A DNA stretch of 61,588 nucleotides from an uncultured Acidimicrobiales bacterium (lineage in GTDB: Bacteria > Actinomycetota > Acidimicrobiia > Acidimicrobiales > SZUA-35): assembly GCA_937922805.1 (NCBI GenBank), contig CALAJV010000033.1:1-61588 (forward strand). The letters run 5' to 3'. Both the position numbers and the translations under genes were made by a program. Every line of letters starts with the position of its first letter. The first letter of the stretch is position 1. This document shows, piece after piece, positions 1-7,598 of this stretch. The notes under the pieces are model-generated. The model saw only the letters and a program-made list of their open reading frames with translations. It was not told where the DNA came from and searched no databases.

Positions 1-165
1 GGTAAGGGCGCTGCTGGCAAGGTTGGCGATGTTGGTAAGGGTGCTGCTGGCAAGGTTGGCGATGTTGGTAAGGGCAGCGTTGGCAAGGTTGGCGATGTTG
101 GTAAGGGTGCTGCTGGCAAGGTCAGCGGCGTCGGCAAAGGCGCTGTAGGTAAAGCTGGATCAGTT
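1..165 (+). repeat. 33-bp coding tandem repeat, five visible units
   Basis: Units start at 1, 34, 67, 100 and 133. The first three are nearly identical and the last two are diverged. Each encodes 11 residues rich in Gly, Lys and Val. The array runs off the left edge, so the copy number is a minimum. Units are a multiple of three and change length without breaking the frame. Confidence 0.9.
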
Positions 166-957
166 GGCGACATCGCCGCTGGTGGTGGCGGCCGAGGAAT
201 CGCCGGTTGGCTTCCGTGGGCGATTGGGGCAATTGCCCTAGTTCTACTTCTCGCCTGGCTACTAAGCAACTGCAACGGTTCAGATACCGATGACGTTGAC
301 GCAAACGCACCAGTAACTACTGCTACTCAAACCGAAACGACTGAAGCTGAAGCCGAAGAGGAAGAGACTGAAACGACCGAAGCGCCAGCTACCACCGAGG
401 CGCCAGCCGACGCTGGTGTTCAGCCTGAGGTAGATGCTGCACTTGGAGGCAGCGGAGTAACCGGCGTCGCCGATGGTGGCGTCGTGACGCTTACCGGAAC
501 GGTCGATTCTGTCGAGGCCAAGGATGCGGCTGAAGCCGCAGTCACAGCGATTGACGGTGTCGAGTCGGTCAATAACGAGATCGTTGTAGGAGCAGACGAT
601 GCTGAGGCGACAACAATCAATGAAGAGCTTTCGCTCGACCCGATTACCTTCAACGTCAACTCAGATCAGATCACTGCTGAAGGGCAAGCCGTTCTGGATC
701 AAGCCGCTGAGTACCTGACCACAAACGGCGATGTGAACGTTGAAATCGCCGGCCACACCGACAGCGACGGCGAAGATGCTAGCAACTTAGACCTCAGCCA
801 GCGTCGATCTGAATCGGTGAAGACATACCTAGAAGGCAAAGGTATTGCTGGTGATCGTATGACTCCGAAGGGCTATGGCGAAGCCGAGCCTAAGGTCGAC
901 AACGACACCGCTGCTAACAAAGCAATTAACCGACGGATCGAATTCCGAGTCCAATAG
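1..957 (+). CDS. Membrane-anchored BON/OmpA-domain protein, 5' truncated by window edge
   Basis: The reading frame is open from base 1 to a TAG at 955-957, so the true start lies outside the window; 318 residues are visible. Order: five 11-residue repeats of the type GKVGDVGKGAA (residues 1-55), a Gly-rich stretch, one membrane segment (about 70-88), an acidic Thr/Glu/Ala linker, a BON domain (about 146-200), and a C-terminal OmpA-like peptidoglycan-binding domain (about 215-318) with the motif GHTDSDGEDASNLDLSQRR and a final NRRIEFRVQ. OmpA-like domains bind peptidoglycan and BON domains are thought to bind phospholipid, so a tether between membrane and wall is the likely role (inference). 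Its relative at 43018-44067 has the same membrane-BON-OmpA order but no repeats. A strong terminator follows at 1048. Confidence 0.85.
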   Translation, partial: GKGAAGKVGDVGKGAAGKVGDVGKGSVGKVGDVGKGAAGKVSGVGKGAVGKAGSVGDIAAGGGGRGIAGWLPWAIGAIALVLLLAWLLSNCNGSDTDDVDANAPVTTATQTETTEAEAEEEETETTEAPATTEAPADAGVQPEVDAALGGSGVTGVADGGVVTLTGTVDSVEAKDAAEAAVTAIDGVESVNNEIVVGADDAEATTINEELSLDPITFNVNSDQITAEGQAVLDQAAEYLTTNGDVNVEIAGHTDSDGEDASNLDLSQRRSESVKTYLEGKGIAGDRMTPKGYGEAEPKVDNDTAANKAINRRIEFRVQ

Positions 958-986
958 ACGGTGTTGCCAGTAGAGCAAGTTGCTGC

Positions 987-1037
987 GCAGTAAATCAGTG
1001 AAGTAAATCAGTGCAGTAAATAAGTGCAGTAACAAGC
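987..1037 (+). repeat. Intergenic 13-bp tandem repeat
   Basis: Three adjacent units (GCAGTAAATCAGT at 987, GAAGTAAATCAGT at 1000, GCAGTAAATAAGT at 1013) and a decayed fourth from 1026 lie between the BON/OmpA stop and its terminator. No protein or RNA role is evident. Confidence 0.7.
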
Positions 1038-1047
1038 AGAGTTTGTA

Positions 1048-1086
1048 GCGTGGAGGTCGACCGGGTCGGCCTCCACGCTTCGTTTT
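1048..1086 (+). terminator. Rho-independent terminator after the BON/OmpA gene
   Basis: GCGTGGAGG (1048-1056) pairs perfectly with CCTCCACGC (1070-1078). The bases between can extend the stem (CGACC/GGTCG type), and TTCGTTTT follows. It separates the BON/OmpA gene from rmuC. Confidence 0.8.
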
Positions 1087-1114
1087 GGCTTGACTGTCAC
1101 ACCCCGTTTCTACA

Positions 1115-2275
1115 GTGGCTCTCATGTTCTTTGCCTCTATTTTTGCCGCCATCATTGCGCTATTTGTTGGACTAGTTGCTGGATGGATATTCGCCCGGCG
1201 GGTTGCAGAGGGCGCTGCCGACGCTGCTTCGATTCGCGCTGTTGATGCCCTACGGGCCGAGCAGGCTGAAAACCTTCGTTCAACAGTCGATACTGTCATG
1301 TCGGTCGCATCGTCGAAGCTTGGCGATCAGCTAGAAGCTGGCAAGATCGTTTTGGAGCGAGAACGAGATGCGGTGTCCAGCCAGGTGTCAGGGGTGCAGT
1401 CGGAGCTGCAACGGATGAGCGACCTCGTCGTTACGTTGCAGAAAGAGCGGGCTGAGCAGTCAGGCCAGCTCTCGACTGGGTTGGAGCAAGCGGCGCGGGC
1501 CACTACAGCGCTGGCCGACACAACCCAGTCACTTCATAACGCTTTGGCGTCCCCGAAGGCCCGAGGCCAATGGGGAGAGCGCATGGCTGAAGATGTGCTT
1601 CGGGTCGCCGGCTTTATCGAAGGCACGAGCTATATCAAACAAGCGAAGGCCGCTGGCGGTGGCGTACCCGACTACACCTTCCCGCTCCCTACCGGGCACG
1701 TGGTGAATATGGATGTAAAGTTTCCTCTCGACAACTATCTTCGATGGCTTGAAACCGAAGATTCGGTAGAAAAAGATCGCAAGGCTAAGGCGTTCAAACG
1801 CGATGTCCGAGATCGGGTTAAAGAACTATCAGATCGGTCCTACATCGATGCTGACACCACCGTCGACTATTTGCTGTTGTTCGTGCCGAACGAGAGTGTC
1901 TACGGGTTCCTTCATGAGCACGACCCGGACCTGATCGACTTTGCCTTAGCCCGCAAGGTAGTCCTGTGCTCTCCTACGACGCTGTTCGCCGTCCTTGCGG
2001 TAATTCGTCAGGCCGTCGATCACTTCATGGTGGAGAAGCGGAGCGATCAAATCCTTGGTGCCCTTGGCTCTCTCCGAGAGCAGTGGGAACGGTGGGAGGA
2101 ACCAATGGAAAAAATGCGACGAGGCCTTACCTCAGCTCAAAAAGCCTTCGATGATCTGTCTGGTCCTCGGACTCGACAATTTGAGCGTCAACTGGAGAAA
2201 CTTGAGGGGTATCGAGACGAAGGTCTACCCGATTCTCGCATCTCTTCTCATAACTCTCTCCGGCAAGTCGTTTAA
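1115..2275 (+). CDS. rmuC: RmuC family DNA recombination protein
   Basis: 386 residues from a GTG start. An N-terminal membrane helix (about residues 5-27) is followed by a long coiled-coil region (about 40-150) and the RmuC domain, recognised by the segments SPKARGQWGE, YTFPLPTG, VNMDVKFPLDNYLRW and LLLFVPNESVYGFL. RmuC proteins are predicted inner-membrane-tethered factors with a nuclease-like fold that limit inversions at short inverted repeats; the chemistry is not established. A second start (ATG at 1124) is possible. It stands alone between the terminator at 1048 and metG. The family call is firm; the cellular role is by analogy. Confidence 0.88.
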   Translation: MALMFFASIFAAIIALFVGLVAGWIFARRVAEGAADAASIRAVDALRAEQAENLRSTVDTVMSVASSKLGDQLEAGKIVLERERDAVSSQVSGVQSELQRMSDLVVTLQKERAEQSGQLSTGLEQAARATTALADTTQSLHNALASPKARGQWGERMAEDVLRVAGFIEGTSYIKQAKAAGGGVPDYTFPLPTGHVVNMDVKFPLDNYLRWLETEDSVEKDRKAKAFKRDVRDRVKELSDRSYIDADTTVDYLLLFVPNESVYGFLHEHDPDLIDFALARKVVLCSPTTLFAVLAVIRQAVDHFMVEKRSDQILGALGSLREQWERWEEPMEKMRRGLTSAQKAFDDLSGPRTRQFERQLEKLEGYRDEGLPDSRISSHNSLRQVV

Positions 2276-2420
2276 TGAAACGGTCGATTGGCCGCCAACC
2301 GCTAACGGTCGAGAAGATGAAGGTCATGGCGTCAAACGACTTATCTGCCTGAATGGCGAAACGGCGCAGCATCGTTAAACATCGCCGAGCAGTCGGTTTG
2401 TTCAGCTAACCTGTTGAGCT

Positions 2421-3938
2421 GTGACCCGGTTCTATGTAACGACTCCGATCTACTACGTGAATGATGTGCCTCATATCGGGCATGCCTATCCGACGATTAC
2501 CGCTGATGCTGTTGCTCGGTGGCATCGGTTGCTCGGAGATGAAACCATGTTCCTAACCGGAACAGATGAACACGGGCTAAAAATCCAACGGGCGGCCGAA
2601 GAAAACGGGGTTACTCCCCAAGAACAGGCCGACAAGACGTCGCAGCGGTTTCGTGATGCTTGGGAGCAACTCGACATTGCCAACGATCAGTTCATACGGA
2701 CAACCGAAAAACGGCATCATGTAGCGGTTCAAGAGTTATTGAGCCGAGCCAAAGCTAATGGATTTATCGAAAAAGGCTCCTACGCCGGTCACTACTGCGT
2801 TGCCTGCGAGGCCTACTACATCGATGATGATCTGATCGATGGCAACAACTGTCCTATCCATGAGCGGCCAGTCGACTGGCTGGAAGAGGATAACTACTTC
2901 TTTAAGCTGTCGGCGCTCGAATCTGAACTAACAGAGTGGCTTAACTCAGACACCGTTTTTCCGGAAGGTAAAAGGAACGAAGCTCTTGGGATCGTCAAGC
3001 TCGGGCTCGACGATGTGTCGATTTCGCGAACCTCAATCGACTGGGGCATCCCAGTACCTTGGGACGACGGACACGTTTTCTATGTTTGGTACGACGCTCT
3101 AATCAACTACGCAACGGCGGTTGGATTCGGAAACGACGAGGCTGAGTTCGGAAAATGGTGGGAACAGTCGCACCACATAATCGGCAAAGACATTCTCCGG
3201 TTCCACTGTGTTTATTGGCCAGCGATGCTGATTGCGGCTGGTTTGAAACCACCAAAGCAAGTCCATGTTTCAGGGTTCCTCTTACTAGGTGGCAAGAAGT
3301 TGTCGAAGACAGGGCTCACTCAAATAGCGCCGGCTGATTTGGTGGAAGACTTTGGCGTTGATGGATTTCGCTATCACTTCTTGCGCGACGTTTCGTTCGG
3401 GCCCGACAGCGAGTTTTCCTACGAGGGGATGGTAAGCCGATATAACTCCGATTTAGCCAACACCCTCGGCAACTTGTTGTCCAGAGTCGCAACGGTGGTT
3501 ACCAAAAAGTGCGACGGAATCGGCCCTAAGCCGAACCCTGATAGCCCGCTTCGACCGATCGCAGAGCAGTCGTATCGCGATGCGGCGGTTGCGTGGGATC
3601 AATTCCAGTCGCCGGTCGCCCTTGAAGCAGTATGGAACTTGCTGCGAGAGACTAACGCCTACCTAGAACGCAATGAGCCATGGAAAATGGAAGCCGGTTC
3701 AACTGAAGTAGCGACAGTTCTAGGTGACGCGTTAGAAGTTCTTCGTTTGGCCGCCATCTTAGCTAGCCCAGCCTTGACAAGAGGATCGACCGCTATCTGG
3801 CAAACGATTGGTCTAAGCGGAAGCCCCGAGGAACAACAACTGCCAGCGGCGGCCGAGTGGGGTCAATACCCAGGTGGTCTAGCGGTGGCCAAGAACGCTC
3901 CGCTCTTCCCACGGCTAAAGGTGGAAGATGCCAGCTAG
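2421..3938 (+). CDS. metG: Methionyl-tRNA synthetase
   Basis: 505 residues from GTG. Class I synthetase that charges tRNA-Met in the cytoplasm. The HIGH signature is at residues 18-21 and the KMSKS equivalent is KKLSKTG. The zinc-knuckle region has CVACEAYY and NNCPIHERP; the second knuckle lacks its outer Cys, giving a reduced set of zinc ligands. The methionine-pocket region reads FYVWYDALINY. The anticodon-binding helical domain ends the protein and there is no C-terminal tRNA-binding (EMAP-like) domain, as in many bacterial short forms. It leads a run with tatD (22 bp gap), rsmA and ispE, matching the mycobacterial order except that rpfB is absent between tatD and rsmA. Confidence 0.96.
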   Translation: MTRFYVTTPIYYVNDVPHIGHAYPTITADAVARWHRLLGDETMFLTGTDEHGLKIQRAAEENGVTPQEQADKTSQRFRDAWEQLDIANDQFIRTTEKRHHVAVQELLSRAKANGFIEKGSYAGHYCVACEAYYIDDDLIDGNNCPIHERPVDWLEEDNYFFKLSALESELTEWLNSDTVFPEGKRNEALGIVKLGLDDVSISRTSIDWGIPVPWDDGHVFYVWYDALINYATAVGFGNDEAEFGKWWEQSHHIIGKDILRFHCVYWPAMLIAAGLKPPKQVHVSGFLLLGGKKLSKTGLTQIAPADLVEDFGVDGFRYHFLRDVSFGPDSEFSYEGMVSRYNSDLANTLGNLLSRVATVVTKKCDGIGPKPNPDSPLRPIAEQSYRDAAVAWDQFQSPVALEAVWNLLRETNAYLERNEPWKMEAGSTEVATVLGDALEVLRLAAILASPALTRGSTAIWQTIGLSGSPEEQQLPAAAEWGQYPGGLAVAKNAPLFPRLKVEDAS

Positions 3939-3960
3939 CAACGGCGACTGGATCTAGACC

Positions 3961-4725
3961 GTGTGGTTCGACAATCACTGCCATCTAACCGGGATCGACG
4001 ACGACGTCGAAGCGTGTGTTAGACAAGCTCGCCGTTACAACGTCGACTACCTAATGACCGTGGGCTGCACCGTTGAGGACTCTCAACAGGCGGCCGAGAT
4101 TGCCGCCAAATTTGACGGCGTTTGGTCCACCGCAGGAGTCCACCCGCACGAAGCAGAGTCTGGAGCGCTCGGATTGGCTCCGTTGCTCGAGCATCCAAGC
4201 GTTGTCGCCGTGGGCGAATGTGGCCTGGACTATCACTACAACTATGCACCCAAGCCCGCTCAGGTCGACGCTTTCAAACAACAGATTGAGTTAGCTCACC
4301 GCCATGAGCTTCCGCTCGTAATTCATACCAGGGAAGCCTGGGACGATACCTTTGAGATCTTGGATGCAGAGGGGATTCCGCCGAAAACCGTCTTCCACTG
4401 TTTTACCGGGGGAGTAAACGAGGCAACGAAAGCACTCGACCGTGGCGCCTACCTATCATTCAGTGGAATTGTTACCTTCCCGTCGGCCGCGGATCTGCGG
4501 GAAGCGGCACTAGTTACGCCTTTGGACCGAATCGTGGTCGAAACCGATTCGCCCTATTTGACTCCGGTCCCGCATCGGGGGAAACCGAATTCCCCCGGTT
4601 ACGTTTCGATTGTCGGCGAGTTCTTGGCTGATCTACTAGCACAAGAAGTCACCCAGTTTGCCGCCCAAACGACGGCCAACGCGATGAGCCTCTACTGTCT
4701 AGACGAAGACCTAGACAAATACTAG
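3961..4725 (+). CDS. tatD: TatD family metal-dependent deoxyribonuclease
   Basis: 254 residues from GTG. A TIM-barrel metallohydrolase of the TatD/YcfH family: N-terminal DNHCHL metal motif, AVGECGLDYHYN in the middle, PLVIHTREAWDD, VFHCFTGG, and the terminal VVETDSPYLTPVPHRG. TatD proteins are 3'-5' DNases or RNases linked to repair of oxidative damage. Length is standard. It sits 22 bp after metG and about 30 bp before rsmA, so cotranscription is likely. Confidence 0.93.
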   Translation: MWFDNHCHLTGIDDDVEACVRQARRYNVDYLMTVGCTVEDSQQAAEIAAKFDGVWSTAGVHPHEAESGALGLAPLLEHPSVVAVGECGLDYHYNYAPKPAQVDAFKQQIELAHRHELPLVIHTREAWDDTFEILDAEGIPPKTVFHCFTGGVNEATKALDRGAYLSFSGIVTFPSAADLREAALVTPLDRIVVETDSPYLTPVPHRGKPNSPGYVSIVGEFLADLLAQEVTQFAAQTTANAMSLYCLDEDLDKY

Positions 4726-4754
4726 GAAGGTCTGGCAATGGCCATTAGGTTTAC

Positions 4755-5648
4755 TTGGTGACGTTCACCCCGATTTCTCGAACTAGGACTCGTGAACTTC
4801 TCGACCGGCATGGACTTGCTCCAAGCCGGGCCTTGGGTCAAAACTTTCTTTGTGATCAGGGAACAGTCGACAAAATTGTTCGACTGGCCGAGATTGAGCC
4901 AGGAGATAGAGTCATCGAGATTGGTCCTGGGCTTGGGGCACTAACGGCAGGGCTATGCCGAGCAAAGGCCAAACTGACGGTTGTCGAAACAGATGCGTAT
5001 ATTCTCCCTGCGCTGCGCGAGATGGTTGGCCATCATGAACAGGCTGGGACTCTGCGCATCATTCATGATGATGCAACCAAGCTTGACTGGTCGGAACTGC
5101 TAGGAGGCGTGCCATCTTTGGTCGTGGCCAACTTGCCATACAACGTGTCGACCCCACTGGTTCTTGACTTGGTGCCTGCCCATCCGGAGCTCCACCGCTG
5201 GCTGGTAATGGTTCAGCGGGAATCAGGGGAACGGCTAGCCGCCGGACCGGGCTCGAAGATCTACGGGATCCCATCAGTTCTGTTGGCTTATTGGGGCGAG
5301 GCGCGCATTGTGGGATCAGTTGGCCCTGACGTCTTCTTACCCCGCCCCAAAGTCGAGTCGGTTCTGGTTCGCATCGATCGATTCAGCGAACCGGCCTACG
5401 ACGTGGACTTCGCCCAATATTCCGCCGTGGTCAGAAAAGCCTTTGGCCAACGTCGCAAAATGCTCCGCCGAAGTTTGGCTGGGGTTGTCGAGCCGTTACA
5501 AATGGAAGAAATCGACATTGATCCGACAACCCGTCCTGAACAGATCCATCCGGCGAAATGGGCTGATTTAGCTAGAGTAGCGACGTTTGATACGGCGGAA
5601 CGACAAGACATTGAGGGAGAGAATGATCAAAATGTCCAAGGCTCCTGA
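4755..5648 (+). CDS. rsmA: 16S rRNA (adenine1518/1519-N6) dimethyltransferase
   Basis: 297 residues. S-adenosylmethionine-dependent enzyme that dimethylates two adenines in the terminal helix of 16S rRNA during late 30S assembly. Motifs: GQNFLCD at the N-terminus, VIEIGPGLGALT (SAM-binding motif I) and the catalytic NLPYNVSTP. The start is either TTG at 4755 or the adjacent GTG at 4758; no strong ribosome binding site decides. Its 3' end overlaps ispE by 17 bp, which points to translational coupling. Confidence 0.94.
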   Translation: MVTFTPISRTRTRELLDRHGLAPSRALGQNFLCDQGTVDKIVRLAEIEPGDRVIEIGPGLGALTAGLCRAKAKLTVVETDAYILPALREMVGHHEQAGTLRIIHDDATKLDWSELLGGVPSLVVANLPYNVSTPLVLDLVPAHPELHRWLVMVQRESGERLAAGPGSKIYGIPSVLLAYWGEARIVGSVGPDVFLPRPKVESVLVRIDRFSEPAYDVDFAQYSAVVRKAFGQRRKMLRRSLAGVVEPLQMEEIDIDPTTRPEQIHPAKWADLARVATFDTAERQDIEGENDQNVQGS

Positions 5649-6393
5649 CGTGGTCTTGGCCCCGGCCAAGTTGACCCTTTCGCTCCGTGTTACAGGCTGT
5701 CGCGACGATGGGCTTCATCTGATCGACGCGGAGATGATCACCGTCAACTTGTACGACACGTTGACGATCCAAGAAATCGATTCGTCCGACACCGAGGGCG
5801 TTGGAAGCGAAGATAGGGCCGGACCGTCAATCCTGACCGTGCGAGGTGGTGATGCCGATATTCCGACTGGGCCTGAGAACTTGGTGCTACAAGCCCTTGC
5901 TCTAGTCGGCCGAAAAGCAACGGTCGACTTAGTTAAGCAGATCCCATCGCAAGCCGGCCTGGGCGGAGGGTCGAGCGACGCAGGGGCAATTCTACGTTGG
6001 GCTGGATTTGCCGATCTAGTCGCAGCCGCTCAGCTCGGTGCAGATGTGGCTTTTTGTACCGTTGGTGGCCGAGCGCGAGTGCGGGGGATCGGTGAACAGG
6101 TCGAATCGCTTCCCTTTGTTGAAAAGACGTTGACGCTCATGACGCCGCCGGTCAAGTGTCCAACCGGACAAATCTACCAACGATGGGACGATCTAGGCGG
6201 ACCGACTGGCGAGAACGGCAACGATCTAGAGCCTGCCGCGCTTAGCGTCGTGCCCGAACTCGAACGATTCCGTCAGCAATTAGGCGACGACACTGGCCAA
6301 CAACCGCGGCTCGCCGGCAGCGGATCGACTTGGTTTGTCGAAGGGGCCTATCCCGGTCCTGGCCGAATCGTATGCGCGGCGGTGCCTGAGTAA
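5632..6393 (+). CDS. ispE: 4-diphosphocytidyl-2-C-methyl-D-erythritol kinase
   Basis: GHMP kinase of the non-mevalonate (MEP) isoprenoid pathway, phosphorylating CDP-methylerythritol. The N-terminal APAKLTLSLRVTG and the ATP loop PSQAGLGGGSSDAGA are diagnostic. The frame extends upstream to TTG 5587, but an AGGGAG element at 5614-5620 fits ATG 5632 best (253 residues); ATG 5623 is the other candidate. The protein is somewhat shorter than the usual 280-310 residues because the C-terminal lobe is compact. Overlaps rsmA; last gene of the metG run. Confidence 0.93.
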   Translation: MSKAPDVVLAPAKLTLSLRVTGCRDDGLHLIDAEMITVNLYDTLTIQEIDSSDTEGVGSEDRAGPSILTVRGGDADIPTGPENLVLQALALVGRKATVDLVKQIPSQAGLGGGSSDAGAILRWAGFADLVAAAQLGADVAFCTVGGRARVRGIGEQVESLPFVEKTLTLMTPPVKCPTGQIYQRWDDLGGPTGENGNDLEPAALSVVPELERFRQQLGDDTGQQPRLAGSGSTWFVEGAYPGPGRIVCAAVPE

Positions 6394-6455
6394 GACGGGT
6401 CAACCGAGCAGGAACATGCCACAGCGGATTAACACCGCCAGGTTCTCGAAATCAG

Positions 6456-6482
6456 CAAACAAAGGCCCCGGGCAAGGGGGCC
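6456..6482 (-). terminator. Rho-independent terminator of the bS22 gene
   Basis: On the minus strand a GGCCCC/GGGGCC stem (6464-6469 with 6477-6482) is followed by TTTGTTT. It lies 25 bp beyond the bS22 stop and can also stop readthrough from ispE. Confidence 0.65.
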
Positions 6483-6506
6483 GATATAGGCTTTAAGCTA
6501 CGAAGG

Positions 6507-6608
6507 CTATTTCTTCTTGTTACGACGTTGGATACGAGTGCGCTTCAGCAGCTTTCGGTGCTTCTTCTTGCGCATTCGCTTTCGTCGTTTCTTAATCAAG
6601 GATCCCAT
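6507..6608 (-). CDS. Small ribosomal protein bS22 (AURKAIP1/COX24-type)
   Basis: 33 residues, start ATG at 6608, stop TAG at 6507-6509. Extremely basic; begins MGSLIKKRRKRMRKKKHRK and ends in TRIQRRNKKK. This matches the tiny actinobacterial 30S protein known in mycobacteria as bS22 and related to the mitochondrial AURKAIP1/COX24 domain. It sits against 16S rRNA near the decoding region. It is transcribed alone, opposite to its neighbours, with its own terminator. Gene finders often miss it because of its size. Confidence 0.93.
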   Translation of the reverse strand: MGSLIKKRRKRMRKKKHRKLLKRTRIQRRNKKK

Positions 6609-6821
6609 GCAGGTTCGGAGACTAGCCGTTATATCGGCCAGTCGACACCTAGATCGGTCTTATTCTAGAGATAGACACTCTGGGGAAGGCTTCTGGATCG
6701 AGAGTCATCGACAAAGTTCGTCCAGGATGGGTCGTTCAAGCGGCACCAAGACCGGCCCTGTTTGCCAGTTGGAGCACGTGTCGCCCCGATTAGCTGAAAC
6801 ACGCTCATCTACACTGGTGGA

Positions 6822-7037
6822 ATGCAGGACAAGAACAGTTGCTCGCGCTGCGGTGGCCAGCTCCACCCCGGTTTTCTAGAAGATCGTCGTGAAGGAGGGT
6901 CGCAAGTGTTGGCCTGGATTCCGGGTCCGATCGAGAAAGGCCTGTTGGGCGGCGCCAAGGTAGCGTTTAAAGACCGCTATGACGTCACCGCTTTTCGGTG
7001 TAACCAGTGCGGGCACCTTGACATGTTTGTGAACTGA
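6822..7037 (+). CDS. Small zinc-ribbon protein of unknown function
   Basis: 71 residues from ATG. Two CxxC knuckles (CSRCGG at residues 7-12 and CNQCGH near residue 60) should form one zinc ribbon. Between them is a loop with WIPGPIEKG. Similar small zinc-ribbon proteins of unknown function (DUF6487-like, from memory) occur across bacteria. It is preceded by about 210 bp without another gene and followed by tRNA-Gln. No function can be assigned. Confidence 0.72.
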   Translation: MQDKNSCSRCGGQLHPGFLEDRREGGSQVLAWIPGPIEKGLLGGAKVAFKDRYDVTAFRCNQCGHLDMFVN

Positions 7038-7131
7038 CTGGCTGCGGTAGTCCGGGGATCGAACGAGGAGCGATACATTTGGTAGGCGGCATCAACCTAA
7101 AGCCGCTACTCTAAGAGAGCAATTCACTCGA

Positions 7132-7204
7132 TCGCGGGTAGTTCAATTGGTAGAACACCAGACTTTGAATCTGGGGGTTGCAGGTTCAAGCCCTGCCCCG
7201 CGAG
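7132..7204 (+). tRNA. tRNA-Gln (anticodon UUG)
   Basis: Complete cloverleaf of 73 nt. Acceptor TCGCGGG (7132-7138) pairs with CCCGCGA (7197-7203), G discriminator at 7204. Anticodon stem CCAGA/TCTGG with loop CTTTGAA gives anticodon TTG. T-arm is GCAGG-TTCAAGC-CCTGC. CCA is not encoded. Confidence 0.95.
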
Positions 7205-7598
7205 CTAGCACTACGCCTTGAAAAGGCACCGGAAGCCGCTAAACCGGTCTTTGCGCTAACCGGACCGTGGCCTCCAGGTTCTCATCGCGCCGCGCCGACA
7301 TGGGTCAGTCCTGAGGCCGGTGCGCTGAATGCCCCTCGCTCAAGATCAGCGCTGAATACCGTCGCTGATGTAGGTATTTAGGACTATTTGACTAAATGTC
7401 CAGGTAAAGCCCTTATAAACCACAGGCGAACTCCGATTGAGGTATATCTCCCCCGATACTGCGAAGGTCGGCCAGCCTCTCGAGGCAGCCGGCCTTTGTG
7501 GTTTTTGCTGAAAGCTCGCAGCGCCCAAGCCCCAACCTAGTGGGACCACTTTGGTGGTGGTTGGCCACAGTGACCCCGAAATGAACTAAAAAGGAACT
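7205..7598. other. Intergenic region between tRNA-Gln and the glmU-like gene
   Basis: About 390 bp without a convincing gene; short frames here lack family motifs. It holds the hairpin listed at 7464 and probably the promoter of the downstream gene; I could not place promoter boxes with confidence. Confidence 0.6.
7464..7506 (+). terminator. Probable Rho-independent terminator
   Basis: Interrupted stem: AAGG/CCTT, CGGC/GCCG and GCCT/AGGC around a CTCG loop, then TTTGTGGTTTTT. It could end the tRNA-Gln transcript or attenuate glmU transcription. Confidence 0.6.
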
